From Alphaproteobacteria bacterium (lineage in GTDB: Bacteria; Pseudomonadota; Alphaproteobacteria; Caulobacterales; Aquidulcibacteraceae), in NCBI GenBank assembly GCA_026400735.1, contig JAPLOL010000078.1, forward strand, positions 48,963-112,962: a stretch of 64,000 bases of DNA. The letters run 5' to 3'. Every line of letters starts with the position of its first letter. The first letter of the stretch is position 1. A program made the position numbers and the translations under genes. Shown here in pieces: positions 28,009 to 37,901 of this stretch. Under the pieces are notes generated by a model. It was not told where the DNA came from and made no database searches. It was given only the letters and a program-made list of their open reading frames with translations.

Positions 28009-28364
28009 TCAAATCGATGATGAGGCCTTGGTGTTTGATTTTGCGCGCGCCGATAGGTTGATGGCCCGCGATAGCCAAGCGGAACGCTAGACCGGCATCC
28101 GTTCCTCTCTAACTCGGGCGCCCTGCTTGCCTTCAGATGAAATCAGTCACATCCCAGTGCAAATTCAGCTAGTCCCGTTGAGCCGCCTCGCCGCCCGCTC
28201 GCTTGTTTGCACAAAAACAGCGCCGCTTCTGGGAGCACCTCAACGCGTGATCGCGCACTCCGCCACGGGCAGGTTTTTGCACAACGGGCCAGCAATTCAG
28301 AGCGATGTACATGGCATTGAGCCGTGCACCGATCTGCGCTGTCGTGCGTGGAAATGAAGGTAGC
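28009..28364. other. Intergenic stretch without recognisable gene
   Basis: About 355 bases upstream of tRNA-Ser's 3' side. Only short shadow frames occur in all six readings. I see no repeat, terminator or RNA motif that I could support. Confidence 0.4.
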
Positions 28365-28454
28365 TGGCGGACAGAGAGGGATTCGAACCCTCGTTAGGCT
28401 TGCACCTAAACACGCTTTCCAAGCGTGCGCCTTCAGCCACTCGGCCACCTGTCC
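28365..28454 (-). tRNA. tRNA-Ser(GGA)
   Basis: The minus strand gives GGACAGGTGGCCGAGTGGC at the 5' end, an anticodon stem-loop CACGC-TTGGAAA-GCGTG with anticodon GGA, a long variable arm typical of class II tRNAs, the T loop GGTTCGAATCC, a paired 3' acceptor strand and an encoded CCA. Confidence 0.95.
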
Positions 28455-28642
28455 GGCGCGCGGTTTATGACCGCCGCCGCCCTCTGGCGCAACCGCTGTA
28501 ACCGCGCGCCAGGCGCCAGCGTATTCCTTTGCACTAAGCCGCCCGCACCATCTCCTCCCCGAGACCCGCGCTGCGCCCCACTTCAAGGGGTGCGCGCGGC
28601 GCGGCGGCGACCTACATTCATCCCAACGCAAACGAGGTTTTC

Positions 28643-29284
28643 ATGGCCCGATCCACAACCATGCCCAATGCCGACCAAATCCTCCCCGGCCGGTCCTCTC
28701 CCGTCCCCACCTCCGCCACGCATTTCGTCAACGGCAACGCACTGAAGCCACCTTTCCCAGCCGGCCTCGAAGACGCGGTTTTTGGCCTTGGCTGTTTTTG
28801 GGGCGCGGAGCGCAAATTCTGGCAGACGCCGGGCGTGTGGAGCACGTCAGCGGGCTACGCCGGCGGCACAACGCCGAACCCGACATACGAAGAAGTGTGC
28901 TCCGGCCGCACCGGGCACACTGAAGTCGTGCGCGTCGTCTTCGATCCGAAAATCGTCAGCTACGAACAATTGCTGAAGGTCTTCTTCGAAAGCCACGATC
29001 CGACCCAAGGCATGCGCCAGGGCGGTGACGTCGGCACGCAATATCGGTCGGCAATCTACACGACGTCTGACGCTCAAAAGCGCGCAGCGGAAGCAGCGCT
29101 AAAAGCCTACGGCGAAAAGCTACGCGCCGCCGGCTACGGCGCAATCACCACGGAACTCGGTGAGGCGCCGGAATATTTCTACGCAGAAGACTATCACCAG
29201 CAATACTTGGCCAAGAACCCCAACGGGTACTGCGGCATCGGTGGAACTGGCGTCACTTGTCCTATCGGAGTTGGCGTCTCCTAA
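28643..29284 (+). CDS. msrA: Peptide-methionine (S)-S-oxide reductase
   Basis: A 213-residue MsrA with the catalytic GCFWGAE motif (Cys near residue 51), [22 protein letters not shown] substrate loop, [12 protein letters not shown], and the C-terminal EDYHQQYL. It repairs S-sulfoxides of methionine with thioredoxin. The protein has no signal peptide, so it acts in the cytoplasm. It is a single-gene unit next to tRNA-Ser. The length is close to the family norm. Confidence 0.95.
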   Translation: MARSTTMPNADQILPGRSSPVPTSATHFVNGNALKPPFPAGLEDAVFGLGCFWGAERKFWQTPGVWSTSAGYAGGTTPNPTYEEVCSGRTGHTEVVRVVFDPKIVSYEQLLKVFFESHDPTQGMRQGGDVGTQYRSAIYTTSDAQKRAAEAALKAYGEKLRAAGYGAITTELGEAPEYFYAEDYHQQYLAKNPNGYCGIGGTGVTCPIGVGVS

Positions 29285-29385
29285 GGGCAATACCTGCCTT
29301 TCCTCAAAGGAAATAAAGTGAAGACGCAATCATCGGCTCTGTGGTAGCAGATTCACAAAGTCTGCAATTCGAACCACAGCGGCCG

Positions 29386-29778
29386 ATGAATTCACGCACA
29401 CGAATTTGTTTGATCGACGATGACATCTTCGTTCGCGACGCGATGGCACTCGGGCTCGGCGATGCGGGCTTCGATGTCATCACTGCGCCCGGTGCAGCGG
29501 CCGGCTTCGACATTGCGAGCCGCGAAACCGTGGACGCGATTGTCACCGACATGAACATGCCCGGCACGGGCGGCGCGCAATTCATTCCAGAAGCGCGCGC
29601 GCGTTGGCCCGCAATTCCGATCGTCGCCATCTCCGGCGCGGCCGTAATCGATGGACGCAACACCGCCGACGTCGCGCGCGAACTTGGCGCCGACGCGACG
29701 CTCATCAAGCCATTTCGAGCGCGCGAACTCGCAGCCTTGATCGATCGCGTGATCAGCGCGCGCAAAGCACAAAGCTAA
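29386..29778 (+). CDS. Single-domain response regulator
   Basis: A 130-residue CheY-like receiver with no output domain: acidic pocket LIDDD at the N-terminus, phospho-acceptor Asp in AIVTDMNMPG, conserved Ser in VAISGA, and Lys in LIKPFR. The ATG at 29386 is used; a GTG at 29341 would add 15 residues without a domain. No kinase is adjacent, so it may serve the orphan hybrid kinase at 24614-26464 or another partner. Confidence 0.85.
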   Translation: MNSRTRICLIDDDIFVRDAMALGLGDAGFDVITAPGAAAGFDIASRETVDAIVTDMNMPGTGGAQFIPEARARWPAIPIVAISGAAVIDGRNTADVARELGADATLIKPFRARELAALIDRVISARKAQS

Positions 29779-29800
29779 ACGTAAAAGCGTCGGCTAATTA

Positions 29801-30916
29801 TTAGCCCGGCCAGCGCAGGCCGACACGGCGGCGTTGTTGCAACGTCTGCTCAGCGCGTTGCAGCGCGCGCAGCGCCACTTCCGCTTGCTGCAGCGAATCT
29901 GTTGAGCGCAACGCATCCATCGCCAGACGCAGACGCGATGCGCCTTCTTCCAGCTTGTCGCGCGCGCCTTCGCGCTCACCGAGCGCCGTCAGCGCACGGC
30001 CAATCTCTTGTTGCGCCGCGCCCCACGCGATCGGATCGGTCGTGCGATCCACCGCATCGAGATAGCGCTGACGCGCATCAAGCGCCTTCGACAGCCACTT
30101 GATGTGACCGCCACGCTCGCCGAGGCTGAGCGCGCCGGACGCGAAGTCCGAGAGAATATCGAGATAGAGATTTTCGCTGATCTCGACCGGGCGCAGATCG
30201 ACGAGCTTGTCCAAGCCTTCAACGATCGGCTGCAAACGCTCGGGCTTATAGTCCTGCGGGCGATGCAAAACCGGACGCGCCTTGCGCGCGAGCGCAAACG
30301 CAAGCGCGCGCTGCACAGCTTCATCGGGGCGTCCGACTTTCCAGCCGAGCGAGAAATCCTGCACGTCGTGCGTGCGGCCGTAACCCGGCAGAGTCGTGAT
30401 GCGGAGCTCGATCTTGCCGAGCATGTTGCGCTTGCCCCAGACGATCACGTCAGCGGCTGAACGCTCAAGCGCTTCGCCAGCTTCGACAGCGATGCGGCGG
30501 CGCGTTTCTGGATGCGCGCGCGGCGAAACGGCTTTCAGTTTGATCGGGAAGAGATCGACCTGCACGTCCTGCTCGAATGAGAACATGCCGAAATTGTCTT
30601 CGATCGCTTCCTTCATCTCCTGGCGGAGCAAACCCCCGCCGCCTTCGATCTCGGCGATGAGAACGAGCGCGCGGTGATCCTTGGTGCGCTTCAGCGCTTG
30701 GCCACGCAGCGCCATGCGCGCCATCGTGCTGGCCTTGCCCATCCCCGTCAGCATCCAGAAGGCAGCGACAAGCACCGCAGCCAGGAAGATCGACGAGAAG
30801 AACATGAACACGTCGGGCTGATGCACGAACGCGTCTTGGAATTCGCGCGGAAGCAAGCGCATCACGCGTGACGCCAACTCGGGCGCGACCGCTGCAGATG
30901 CTGCAAAATTAACCAT
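29801..30916 (-). CDS. Membrane-anchored protein with C-terminal TPR-like helices
   Basis: A 371-residue protein with one strong transmembrane helix near 38-58 (MFFSSIFLAAVLVAAFWMLTG), a mixed alpha/beta region of about 80-200 (RALVLIAEIEGGGG and VIVWGKRNMLGKIELRITTL), and a helical C-terminal part resembling TPR units. The region with VIVWG is like a nucleotide-hydrolase sensor domain of unknown function found next to TPRs in alphaproteobacteria. No operon partner is evident. Confidence 0.7.
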   Translation of the reverse strand: MVNFAASAAVAPELASRVMRLLPREFQDAFVHQPDVFMFFSSIFLAAVLVAAFWMLTGMGKASTMARMALRGQALKRTKDHRALVLIAEIEGGGGLLRQEMKEAIEDNFGMFSFEQDVQVDLFPIKLKAVSPRAHPETRRRIAVEAGEALERSAADVIVWGKRNMLGKIELRITTLPGYGRTHDVQDFSLGWKVGRPDEAVQRALAFALARKARPVLHRPQDYKPERLQPIVEGLDKLVDLRPVEISENLYLDILSDFASGALSLGERGGHIKWLSKALDARQRYLDAVDRTTDPIAWGAAQQEIGRALTALGEREGARDKLEEGASRLRLAMDALRSTDSLQQAEVALRALQRAEQTLQQRRRVGLRWPG

Positions 30917-31035
30917 TTAGCGTCCGTCAGTCCCCGCGCGAAGAGATGAGCCATAGCCTGCCGTTGCGCCGCACACAACGGCTTGCGGCGCCTTACGGCG
31001 CCACAAGTGTGCTCTCACCGCAGACAAGAAAAGGC

Positions 31036-31686
31036 CTAGTGGCCCCGTTGCTTAGCGCCCTCAATAGCTTGATTCACGAGCGCCCCCATGTTGCCCAAAT
31101 CCACCACCTGGACCCCCTCTGGCAGCGTGAACAATTCGGCGCTCTGAACACCGCGCTCGACTTTGGTGGTTTCCCACACGACTCGGCCGTCATCGGTCGC
31201 GCGCAGGAAAATGCCGTCATCGGTTACGCAGACGGTATCGGTGCCGTCCTGAGCCGTGGTTTTTGTCCACTCCGCGCCAGTCTCGCCGGCGACCGAACAC
31301 TCGCCCGTGCGCGTTGCATTTTCCGCGAGATCGCCCTGCCACTCGTCGAGCGGATTGTTGAACTGATCGCCGGTGGCGCGCACGGCGATGGTTTGACCGC
31401 CGACAGCCGTGATCACGTAGCTGTCGCCGGAATCGCCATTGGTGATCAGAGTCGCGGGGCCTTCCCCGGTTGTGAATTCCACGCGCACATTACGGCCTGA
31501 GCGGATCATCACGACCTGGCTGTTGCTTCCACCGTCGGTGACTGTGGCTTCCGCCCGATAAGAGGTGGCCGACGTATCAGGAAATGCGGCGCCGCTATTG
31601 TTCGCGGCTGTTTCGGCGGCCGGAGTAGAGGGATTGCAGGCCGCCAAGGCGCCGACGGAAACCAGTGCCAAAACCAAACGGCGCAT
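31036..31686 (-). CDS. Hypothetical lipoprotein
   Basis: A 216-residue protein with a lipoprotein signal peptide (LVLALVSVGALAAC, lipidated Cys near 17), a low-complexity Ala/Thr linker, and a beta-rich domain with two further cysteines (GECSVAGETG and DTVCVTDDG) that could form a disulfide. I chose ATG at 31686, which has AGAGG at 6 bases; an upstream TTG at 31707 has no site. It resembles LolA-like or DUF4412-like periplasmic beta domains only loosely. Confidence 0.7.
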   Translation of the reverse strand: MRRLVLALVSVGALAACNPSTPAAETAANNSGAAFPDTSATSYRAEATVTDGGSNSQVVMIRSGRNVRVEFTTGEGPATLITNGDSGDSYVITAVGGQTIAVRATGDQFNNPLDEWQGDLAENATRTGECSVAGETGAEWTKTTAQDGTDTVCVTDDGIFLRATDDGRVVWETTKVERGVQSAELFTLPEGVQVVDLGNMGALVNQAIEGAKQRGH

Positions 31687-31898
31687 AAGCCACCTCTTCA
31701 AAATCAAGCCGCCTTGATACCAGCACCGACCCAGCGTCGAAACCCCGTTGAGCTTGTCTCAACAGCCCCCGCATTCGTCGCAAAACCGGCTCCTGAGGCC
31801 CCTGGGGCGCCCGTTCCCCTTGCTACCGCATGCCCCCAACGGCCAAAATCAACCCAACGACGCCCGCTTGTTCGGGCCGTTCTCATTTCGGGGGATCC

Positions 31899-34130
31899 AT
31901 GAAAAAGCAGCTTCTTGCCGTTTGCCTTGCCGCGAGCGTGCCTATGCTCGCCGCCTGCGCCACGACCGGCGCCGAAACCGCAGCGTCCAATTTCGGTGAC
32001 GCCGCAGCTTATCAACAGGCTCAAGCCGACGTGACTCGCCTCACTGCCCAAGCAAACCAAGATCCGCTGCTGAAGCCATGGACGGGCCCGCACGGCGGTG
32101 TGCCGCCGTGGGATCAAGCGCGTCCCGAACTCGTGGGCCCCGCGCTCGAACTTGGCGTCGCTTTGCAAGAAGCCGAAACCCAAGCCATCGCAAACAACCC
32201 GGAACGCCCGACCTTCGACAACACCATCGGTGCGATGCAAAACGCTGGCCGTCACCTCGATCGCGCCACCACGATCTTCGGCGTGATGACGGACAACATT
32301 AGCAACGAGCAGATCCAAGGCGTCGAAGCTGAATGGTCACCGCGTCTCACCGCGGCCTACAACGCCATCACCTTCAACCGCGCGCTCTACGCACGCATCG
32401 ACGATCTCTTCCAGCGGCGCACCACACTCGGCCTCAACCCGCACCAACTGCGTCTGCTTGAGCGTACACACGATCAATTCGTGCGCGCGGGCGCTGCCGC
32501 CACGCCGGAGCAACAAGCCCGTCTCGGCGCCATCAACGAAGAGCTCTCGACAGACTACGCCGATTTCGGCCGTCGTTTGCTCGCAGATGAAAACACCGCG
32601 ATCTTCATCACCAACCGCCGCGAACTCGCCGGCCTGCCGCCGAACATCGTTCAGCAGCTTGCCGCCGCCGCAACTGAGCGCGGACATCAGGGCCAATGGG
32701 CGATCGTCAATACGCGGTCGAGCGTCGATCCTTTCCTGCAATTCTCTTCGAACCGTCCGCTGCGCGAACGCGTCTGGACAACGTTCAAGAACCGCGGCGA
32801 CAACGGCGACGCGAACGACACCAACGCAGTGATTGCCAACATCTTGGCTCTCCGCGCTGAACGCGCGCAAATCCTTGGCTTCCAAAACCACGCCTACCTT
32901 CGCATGGCCGATACGATGGCCCTGACGCCGGAGCGTGCGCAGGATCTCATGATGCGCGTGTGGCCGGCCGCCGTTGCGCGCGTGCACGAAGAAGTGCGCG
33001 ACATGTAAGCGATTGCCGATCGCCAGCACGCCAACATCACGATCGAGCCTTGGGACTACAATTACTACGCCGAACAAGTTCGCCGCGATCGATATAACCT
33101 CGATCAGAATGAACTTCGTCCGTACTTCGAGCTCAATCACATGATCGAAGCGTCGCAGTACATGGCGCATGAGCTTTATGGTCTGTCGTTCCGCGAAATC
33201 ACTGGCACCGTGCCAGTGTTCGAGCCGAGCGTGCGCGTCTGGGAAGTCACCGATCGCGACGGCTCATACCAAGGCTTGTTCTACGGCGATTACTTTGCCC
33301 GCGCCGGCAAGCGCTCAGGCGCTTGGATGAACACCTATCGTTCACACGAAACGTTCACCGGCACCGAGATCACGCCGATCGCCTCGAACAACAACAACTT
33401 CGTGCGCGGCGCGCCGGGCGAGCCAGTGCTCATCTCGCTCGATGATGCGGAAACGCTCTTCCACGAATTCGGCCACGCCATTCACTATCTGGTGTCTGAA
33501 GTGGATTATCCGGGCCTCGGCAACGTCCCGCGTGACTACGTCGAATACCCAAGCCAAGTGCACGAGCACTGGGTGCTGTCACGTCCGATCCTCGATCAGT
33601 TCGCGCGTCACTACCAAACCAACCAGCCGATGCCGCAAGCGCTCGTCGATCGCGTTCACAACGCAGCGACGTTCAACCAAGGCTACGCTACTGTTGAGTA
33701 TCTCTCGTCGGCGCTCGTCGACATGGCCTTGCACAACCGCGCAACGCCGGTCACCGACGTCGACGCATTCGAGCGCGAAACGCTGAACTCACTCGGCATG
33801 CCGCATGAAATCGCCATGCGTCACCGCCTCCCGCAGTTCGGTCACTTGTTCTCAAGCGATGCGTACTCGGCCGGCTACTACTCGTACCTCTGGTCCGAGA
33901 CGATGGACGCCGACACTTGGGAAATGTTCGAAGCCACCGGCAACGTGTTCGACCCGACCGTCGCCGCCGGCATGCGCAACATCATCCTCGCGCCAGGCAA
34001 CATGACCGATCGCGCCGAAGCGTACCGCCAATTCCGCGGCCGCGATCCGGACGTGAACGCACTGCTCCGCACGCGCGGCTTCCCAACCGACGCGCCGCCG
34101 GCAGCGCCCGCAACGAGCGGCCGCAACTAA
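31899..34130 (+). pseudogene. dcp: M3-family dipeptidyl carboxypeptidase lipoprotein, interrupted by an in-frame stop
   Basis: The frame encodes a peptidyl-dipeptidase (M3 family) with a lipobox signal peptide (LAACAT) and zinc motif HEFGH at about 522-526, plus the distal LPQFGHLFSSDAYSAGYYSYLW segment. A TAA at 33006-33008 stops it after 369 residues (EEVRDM-stop), yet the same frame continues with family sequence (AIADRQHANITIEPWDYNYY) for 373 more. One C-to-T change from CAA (Gln) explains it. Nothing else is damaged and the length would be normal, so this is a recent nonsense mutation, a sequencing error, or recoding. The downstream piece could restart at 33141 but would lack half the fold. 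Confidence 0.85.
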
Positions 34131-34152
34131 AGCGATCGCGCAAACAAACGAA

Positions 34153-34183
34153 GGGCGCGGACAGCAATGTCCGCGCCCTTTTT
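34153..34183. terminator. Intrinsic terminator
   Basis: A perfect 11-bp stem (gggcgcggaca / tgtccgcgccc) with a gcaa loop is followed by ttttt. On the minus strand an A-run flanks it, so it can serve the convergent NmrA-like gene too. Confidence 0.85.
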
Positions 34184-34201
34184 GTTTGGCGTTAGCGAAA
34201 C

Positions 34202-35146
34202 TCAGGTCAGCGGAATCTCAGCTTTGTGCAAGTCCACAAACTGCCGGAAGTTCAACAATTCCGGATTGAGCTTGCGCGCCGTCTCCACATCGCGCGCGCC
34301 CCGGAACGCTGCTTCAAAGTCGCGCTTGAACTGAAACATGTTGCCGAGATCATCGGCGCCCGGAAATCCGTAGTTGCGAAACTCCTCAGGCGACGCTGCA
34401 TGGTGGCGCACACTGATGCCGAGCACATCGCTCAAGATCGCCGCCATCTCCGCGCCAGAAACATGTTCGCCCGAAATGCCGATATGCTTGCCGATCGCGC
34501 TCGCGCCTTCCTTGAAGACACCATACGCGCACTTGCCGATGTCCTCGGCCGCAATGCCCGGCAACTTCGCCTCATCCATCGGTAGTGTGAATGTGTACCC
34601 GCCCTGCCCATCCGGCTTCGGGTTCATGCCGAAACTGACGAGATTGTCCCAATAGAATGACGTCAGCAGATACGTCGTCGGCAACGTGACGAAGAACTTG
34701 TCAGCCTCGCCTTTCACGTCGAAGTGCGGAACCTTGTAGCGCTTGAGCAGCGTCGGCATCTGATCGCTCTCGAGCGGCACCCATTTGCGCGTGTCCTCAA
34801 GTGTCGACCAAACGACGTGCTGCACGCCGCCCCGCTGCGCAGCAACCGCCAACGTGCGCGCCTCTTCCATCTCGCGCTCGGGAGACATGTGCGCCCAAAA
34901 GAACGTGACGCAGTAAGCGCCGTGCACGCCTTCAAAAGCGCGATCGATGCTCGCTTGATCGCTGAGATCGCCCTGCACCACCTCAGCGCCAATCGCCGCC
35001 AGCGCCTTCGCCGCATCCGAGTCCGGGTTGCGCGTGATCGCCCGCGCCCTGAACGGACCATCCTTGTCCGCCTGGATGGCGCGCACCAGCCCACCGCCCT
35101 GCGCACCCGTCGCACCGGCTACAGCTATGATTTTCTTGTCAGACAT
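34202..35146 (-). CDS. NmrA-like NAD(P)-binding oxidoreductase
   Basis: A 314-residue atypical SDR of the NmrA/HSCARG group, with the dinucleotide motif AGATGAQGGG at 10-19, basic residues after beta-2 (AITRNPDS), and GDLSDQASIDRAFEG. Such proteins bind NADP(H) and act as redox sensors or reductases; they lack the usual Tyr-Lys pair. The gene faces the terminator at 34153 and stands alone. Confidence 0.85.
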   Translation of the reverse strand: MSDKKIIAVAGATGAQGGGLVRAIQADKDGPFRARAITRNPDSDAAKALAAIGAEVVQGDLSDQASIDRAFEGVHGAYCVTFFWAHMSPEREMEEARTLAVAAQRGGVQHVVWSTLEDTRKWVPLESDQMPTLLKRYKVPHFDVKGEADKFFVTLPTTYLLTSFYWDNLVSFGMNPKPDGQGGYTFTLPMDEAKLPGIAAEDIGKCAYGVFKEGASAIGKHIGISGEHVSGAEMAAILSDVLGISVRHHAASPEEFRNYGFPGADDLGNMFQFKRDFEAAFRGARDVETARKLNPELLNFRQFVDLHKAEIPLT

Positions 35147-35246
35147 CCCGCGCTCCTTGGCTTCGCGCCCTTACATAGAGGCGCGGTAACCACGATTCAG
35201 CCCCCATTCAGCCGCCCCGCGCGAGTGTCCGCGCGGGAGCACTGAA

Positions 35247-35777
35247 ATGATGCGCAAGTTTATGACCATGGTGGCCGCTACGGCCTTCGCCCTCGCCACC
35301 TTGGCGCCGGTCGAAGCCTCGGCCCAACGCTACCGCCACCACGACCGCGGCGCCGACGCCTATGGCTGCCGTAACGACAACAATTACGGCTGTGAGCGCG
35401 ATCGCGACCGCCGCCTCGCCCGCAACGGCGGTGGCTACGGCTACGGCGGCTATGACCGCGGCTACGGCTATGGCGACGACTATTACAACCGCGGCGAATG
35501 CTACGACCGCCAAGGCCGCAACCATTGCTACGACCGCCACGACGATGACGACAACGATGCCGTCGCCGCCGGCGTGATCGGCCTCGTCCTCGGCGCCGTG
35601 GTCGCCACCGCCATCGCCAACGGCAACGACCGCGGCGATGATCGCTACGACGACCGTCGCGATGACCGCCGCTACGACAACGATCGCTATGCGCCGCAAC
35701 GCGAGCAATGCACGCGCCGCGAACGCCAGTGGGATCGCTACGCCAACCGCTACGTTATGGTCGACGTCCCCTGCTAA
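35247..35777 (+). CDS. Exported Tyr/Gly/Arg/Asp-rich low-complexity protein
   Basis: A 176-residue protein with a signal peptide cleaved after ASA (FALATLAPVEASAQ). The mature part is rich in Tyr, Gly, Arg and Asp (GGGYGYGGYDRGYGYGDDYY) with one hydrophobic glycine-zipper-like helix around 110-130 (VAAGVIGLVLGAVVATAIA) and several cysteines. It looks like small cell-envelope proteins of alphaproteobacteria. GGGAG lies upstream of the ATG. Function unknown. Confidence 0.7.
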   Translation: MMRKFMTMVAATAFALATLAPVEASAQRYRHHDRGADAYGCRNDNNYGCERDRDRRLARNGGGYGYGGYDRGYGYGDDYYNRGECYDRQGRNHCYDRHDDDDNDAVAAGVIGLVLGAVVATAIANGNDRGDDRYDDRRDDRRYDNDRYAPQREQCTRRERQWDRYANRYVMVDVPC

Positions 35778-35893
35778 ATTGATCGCTGACTGCTAAACGG
35801 AGGCGTGCCTTGTGGACCACAGGGCGCGCCTTCGCGCATTTGAATGCAGTTCATTCCATAATTTGTTCCGCTTCGTGCACTACATTGCCGCTC

Positions 35894-36316
35894 ATGCAGT
35901 ACGTGTGCGATGCGCCGGACGGCGCGACCTGGTTCAGATTTGAGACGGAAGCGGAGGCGGAAGCCGAAGCAGCGCTCATGCGCCACGCGGTCGATAAGTA
36001 CTATCGCCGCCACGAAGGTGCGGCCCGCGAAAGCTATCGCGCGCCCAAAACCGCCGCATCTTTTGAACAAGCCATCGGTCTGAAGGATCACATCGCCAAA
36101 GCGATGCCGCTGTTCTTGACCCTGCGCGCGGCCGACGGCGAAGGCCTGGCCACCGCGATGTTGCCGCCCGGTGGGCGCAACCAAGTCAACTTCCGGATCG
36201 TCATCGTCGGAGCCGAAAACGCCGATCCGTACGAGGCGTACGAACCGGCGATTGAGGCGCTCGCGCAGCACTTCAACTTAGAACTGCCGCGCGAGACTTG
36301 CTTCCCGTATGCCTAA
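35894..36316 (+). CDS. Hypothetical protein
   Basis: A 140-residue soluble protein with an acidic, alanine-rich N-terminal helix (RFETEAEAEAEAALMRHAVDKY) and a C-terminal alpha/beta part. No signal peptide. The ATG at 35894 is chosen because the extension to 35810 reads poorly. It converges on the lipoprotein gene with only 9 bases between stops. I know no family. Confidence 0.6.
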   Translation: MQYVCDAPDGATWFRFETEAEAEAEAALMRHAVDKYYRRHEGAARESYRAPKTAASFEQAIGLKDHIAKAMPLFLTLRAADGEGLATAMLPPGGRNQVNFRIVIVGAENADPYEAYEPAIEALAQHFNLELPRETCFPYA

Positions 36317-36325
36317 ACTAACCGC

Positions 36326-36949
36326 TTAGGGCTTGCCCGGCGTACCGCCGGCGCCCGCCGGTGCGTTCGTTCCCGCTGGCGCCTGCGGCGCTGGCGTGTT
36401 CGTGGCCGCTTGCGGCGTGTCGCTGATCACGCGGAAGCCCGCATAGCAAGGCGAACGCGTGCACGCCTGCATCAGCAGGCGCACCATGTATTGGCCGTTC
36501 GTCTCCGGGCGGTACGTCGCGATCGGGAAGTCATCCGGCAGCATATCGTTGGCGACAACACCGCCCGTGGTCATGCTGATCAGCTCGATATCAACGTTCG
36601 TGCAATCGCCATCGCACGCGCCGATGAAGCCATATTGCTGACCCGCGACCAGATCCACGACCACGCGATGATCGTGCCCCGGCTGCATCGGAATGATCGT
36701 GTCGTTGCCGACCGTATTCGAGCCCGACGCGAACTGGTTCTGCGTCGCCGTCAAAAACTGACCGATCTGCGTGATCAGCTGCTGACGTACTTCGTCCGTG
36801 ACAGTGGTCTGCTCAGTCGGCGAGCCCGGTGACTGCGTCGACGGCGGCGTTGCGCCCGCCTGCACCTGCGGCAGCGCCGGACCATCCGCACCCGCTCCGC
36901 AAGCCGCGAGCATACAAGCCGCCGCAGCGGCGATCAGAAACTGACGCAT
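36326..36949 (-). CDS. Hypothetical lipoprotein
   Basis: A 207-residue protein with a clear lipobox (AAAACMLAAC, Cys at about 17), a Pro/Thr/Gln-rich linker, a beta-sandwich-like central domain (about 75-165) with two cysteine pairs, and a Pro/Ala/Gly-rich tail. The central region (MQPGHDHRVVVDLVAGQQYG) resembles PPC-like domains that follow secreted enzymes. It would sit on the periplasmic membrane face. Confidence 0.75.
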   Translation of the reverse strand: MRQFLIAAAAACMLAACGAGADGPALPQVQAGATPPSTQSPGSPTEQTTVTDEVRQQLITQIGQFLTATQNQFASGSNTVGNDTIIPMQPGHDHRVVVDLVAGQQYGFIGACDGDCTNVDIELISMTTGGVVANDMLPDDFPIATYRPETNGQYMVRLLMQACTRSPCYAGFRVISDTPQAATNTPAPQAPAGTNAPAGAGGTPGKP

Positions 36950-37043
36950 GGAAATTCCCTCCTCCGTTCGCGAAACCGCCTAACCCTGGCGGACGCCACT
37001 GTCCACGTGTGCCGCACCCCCAAACAGGGGGCTGTGCCGCAAG

Positions 37044-37484
37044 TCACGATCCACGTGACGGGGAAGGCATGATCGGCTGCTCGGGAACCCAGCGTTTCAG
37101 TGGGGAGAACTGCTTTGCCGTATGCGCCGCCGTTGGCCGCCGCACGCGCGACGACCGCCCCTCAGAAGCCATCCGCGCATAGATCGCGTCCCAATCGCTG
37201 ACCGGTTCACCCTCCCAGTGCGCGACCGAAGCTTCATCGCACCAATCCATCAGCTTCGGCATCACCCCCCGATGCACGGCGCTATCGCGATACGCTTTCA
37301 TCGCGTCCTCGCTCACCCAAGCCGTGCGCGTCCAAAACACCATCCGCCCCTCAAGCAAAAGCGCGCCGGAGATAAACCCCGCCGACCGCCCCGCCTGCAG
37401 CGACGATGCCTGCGCATCGCGAAAGAAGGCCGGCAACGTAAACACCGAACGCAATCGCAAACGCGTGATCGAATTAAAAGCCAT
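37044..37484 (-). CDS. DUF3291-like/monooxygenase-fold protein
   Basis: A 146-residue protein with a dimeric alpha-beta-barrel pattern: TRLRLRSVFTLPAFFRDA, then RMVFWTRTAWVSEDAMKAYRDS and HRGVMPKLMDWCDEASVAHW. These segments are typical of the spheroidene-monooxygenase-like and DUF3291 families. The ATG at 37484 has GGGAG 5 bases upstream. Single gene; no substrate can be named. Confidence 0.7.
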   Translation of the reverse strand: MAFNSITRLRLRSVFTLPAFFRDAQASSLQAGRSAGFISGALLLEGRMVFWTRTAWVSEDAMKAYRDSAVHRGVMPKLMDWCDEASVAHWEGEPVSDWDAIYARMASEGRSSRVRRPTAAHTAKQFSPLKRWVPEQPIMPSPSRGS

Positions 37485-37566
37485 CAAAACTCCCTAGCCT
37501 CACCTCCCCGCAATGGGAAAGGGTCGGGGGTGGGGTGAAACCCAATTCATGCGCAGCGACGCGCCA

Positions 37567-37641
37567 CCCTTCGACAAGCTCAGGGTGACGCGACTTCGGC
37601 GTCAGCGTTTGAATTGGCGTCATGCTGAGCCTGTCGAAGCA
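37567..37641. repeat. Imperfect inverted repeat, REP-like intergenic element
   Basis: Left arm cccttcgacaagctcaggg... (37567-37591) and right arm ...ctgagcctgtcgaagca (37617-37641) pair with a few mismatches around a 25-base spacer. This ctcagg/cctgag plus gtcgaag pattern is a common dispersed intergenic repeat in proteobacterial genomes. The bases 37488-37566 before it hold no gene. Confidence 0.6.
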
Positions 37642-37711
37642 CGACGACACGCACCGCAACGTCACACCCACGTCACCAGAATCACCTATCCCCCGCAACG
37701 GAGACAACGCC

Positions 37712-37900
37712 ATGCCCCCGTCCGCCAATCACGTCCTCGCGCTCGCCGAGCAACTCCGCGAAACCTTTGCCGCCGAAACCGTCGACCGCAACGCCGTGAA
37801 CCTCCTCGTTCATGACGCTCTGATGAAAGCGCTCGACATCAAGTCCGCCGACATGGCCCCGCGCCGCGCCGTCGCCTTCGAGCAAGACAAAGCCGCGTAA
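37712..37900 (+). CDS. Small hypothetical protein
   Basis: A 62-residue, probably helical soluble protein (HVLALAEQLRETFAAE, then NLLVHDALMKALDI). ATG at 37712 has GGAG upstream. Translated composition is coding-like, but I know no family. The frame runs back to 37622 into the repeat, which I exclude. Confidence 0.5.
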   Translation: MPPSANHVLALAEQLRETFAAETVDRNAVNLLVHDALMKALDIKSADMAPRRAVAFEQDKAA

Positions 37901-37901
37901 C

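Noticed and set aside
28001..28091. A short plus-strand frame (VFDFARADRLMARDSQAER)
   Set aside because: About 30 codons, no start codon with ribosome site and no recognised family.
30985..31005. ggcgcc-ttac-ggcgcc hairpin as a terminator
   Set aside because: Short stem and no T-run on either strand.
32337..33170. A 277-codon minus-strand frame across the peptidase stop
   Set aside because: Antisense to clear M3 peptidase sequence on both sides; no family match.
35208..35708. A Val/Ala/Ile-rich minus-strand frame
   Set aside because: Mirror of the Tyr/Gly/Asp-rich exported protein; the hydrophobic repeats come from its repetitive codons.
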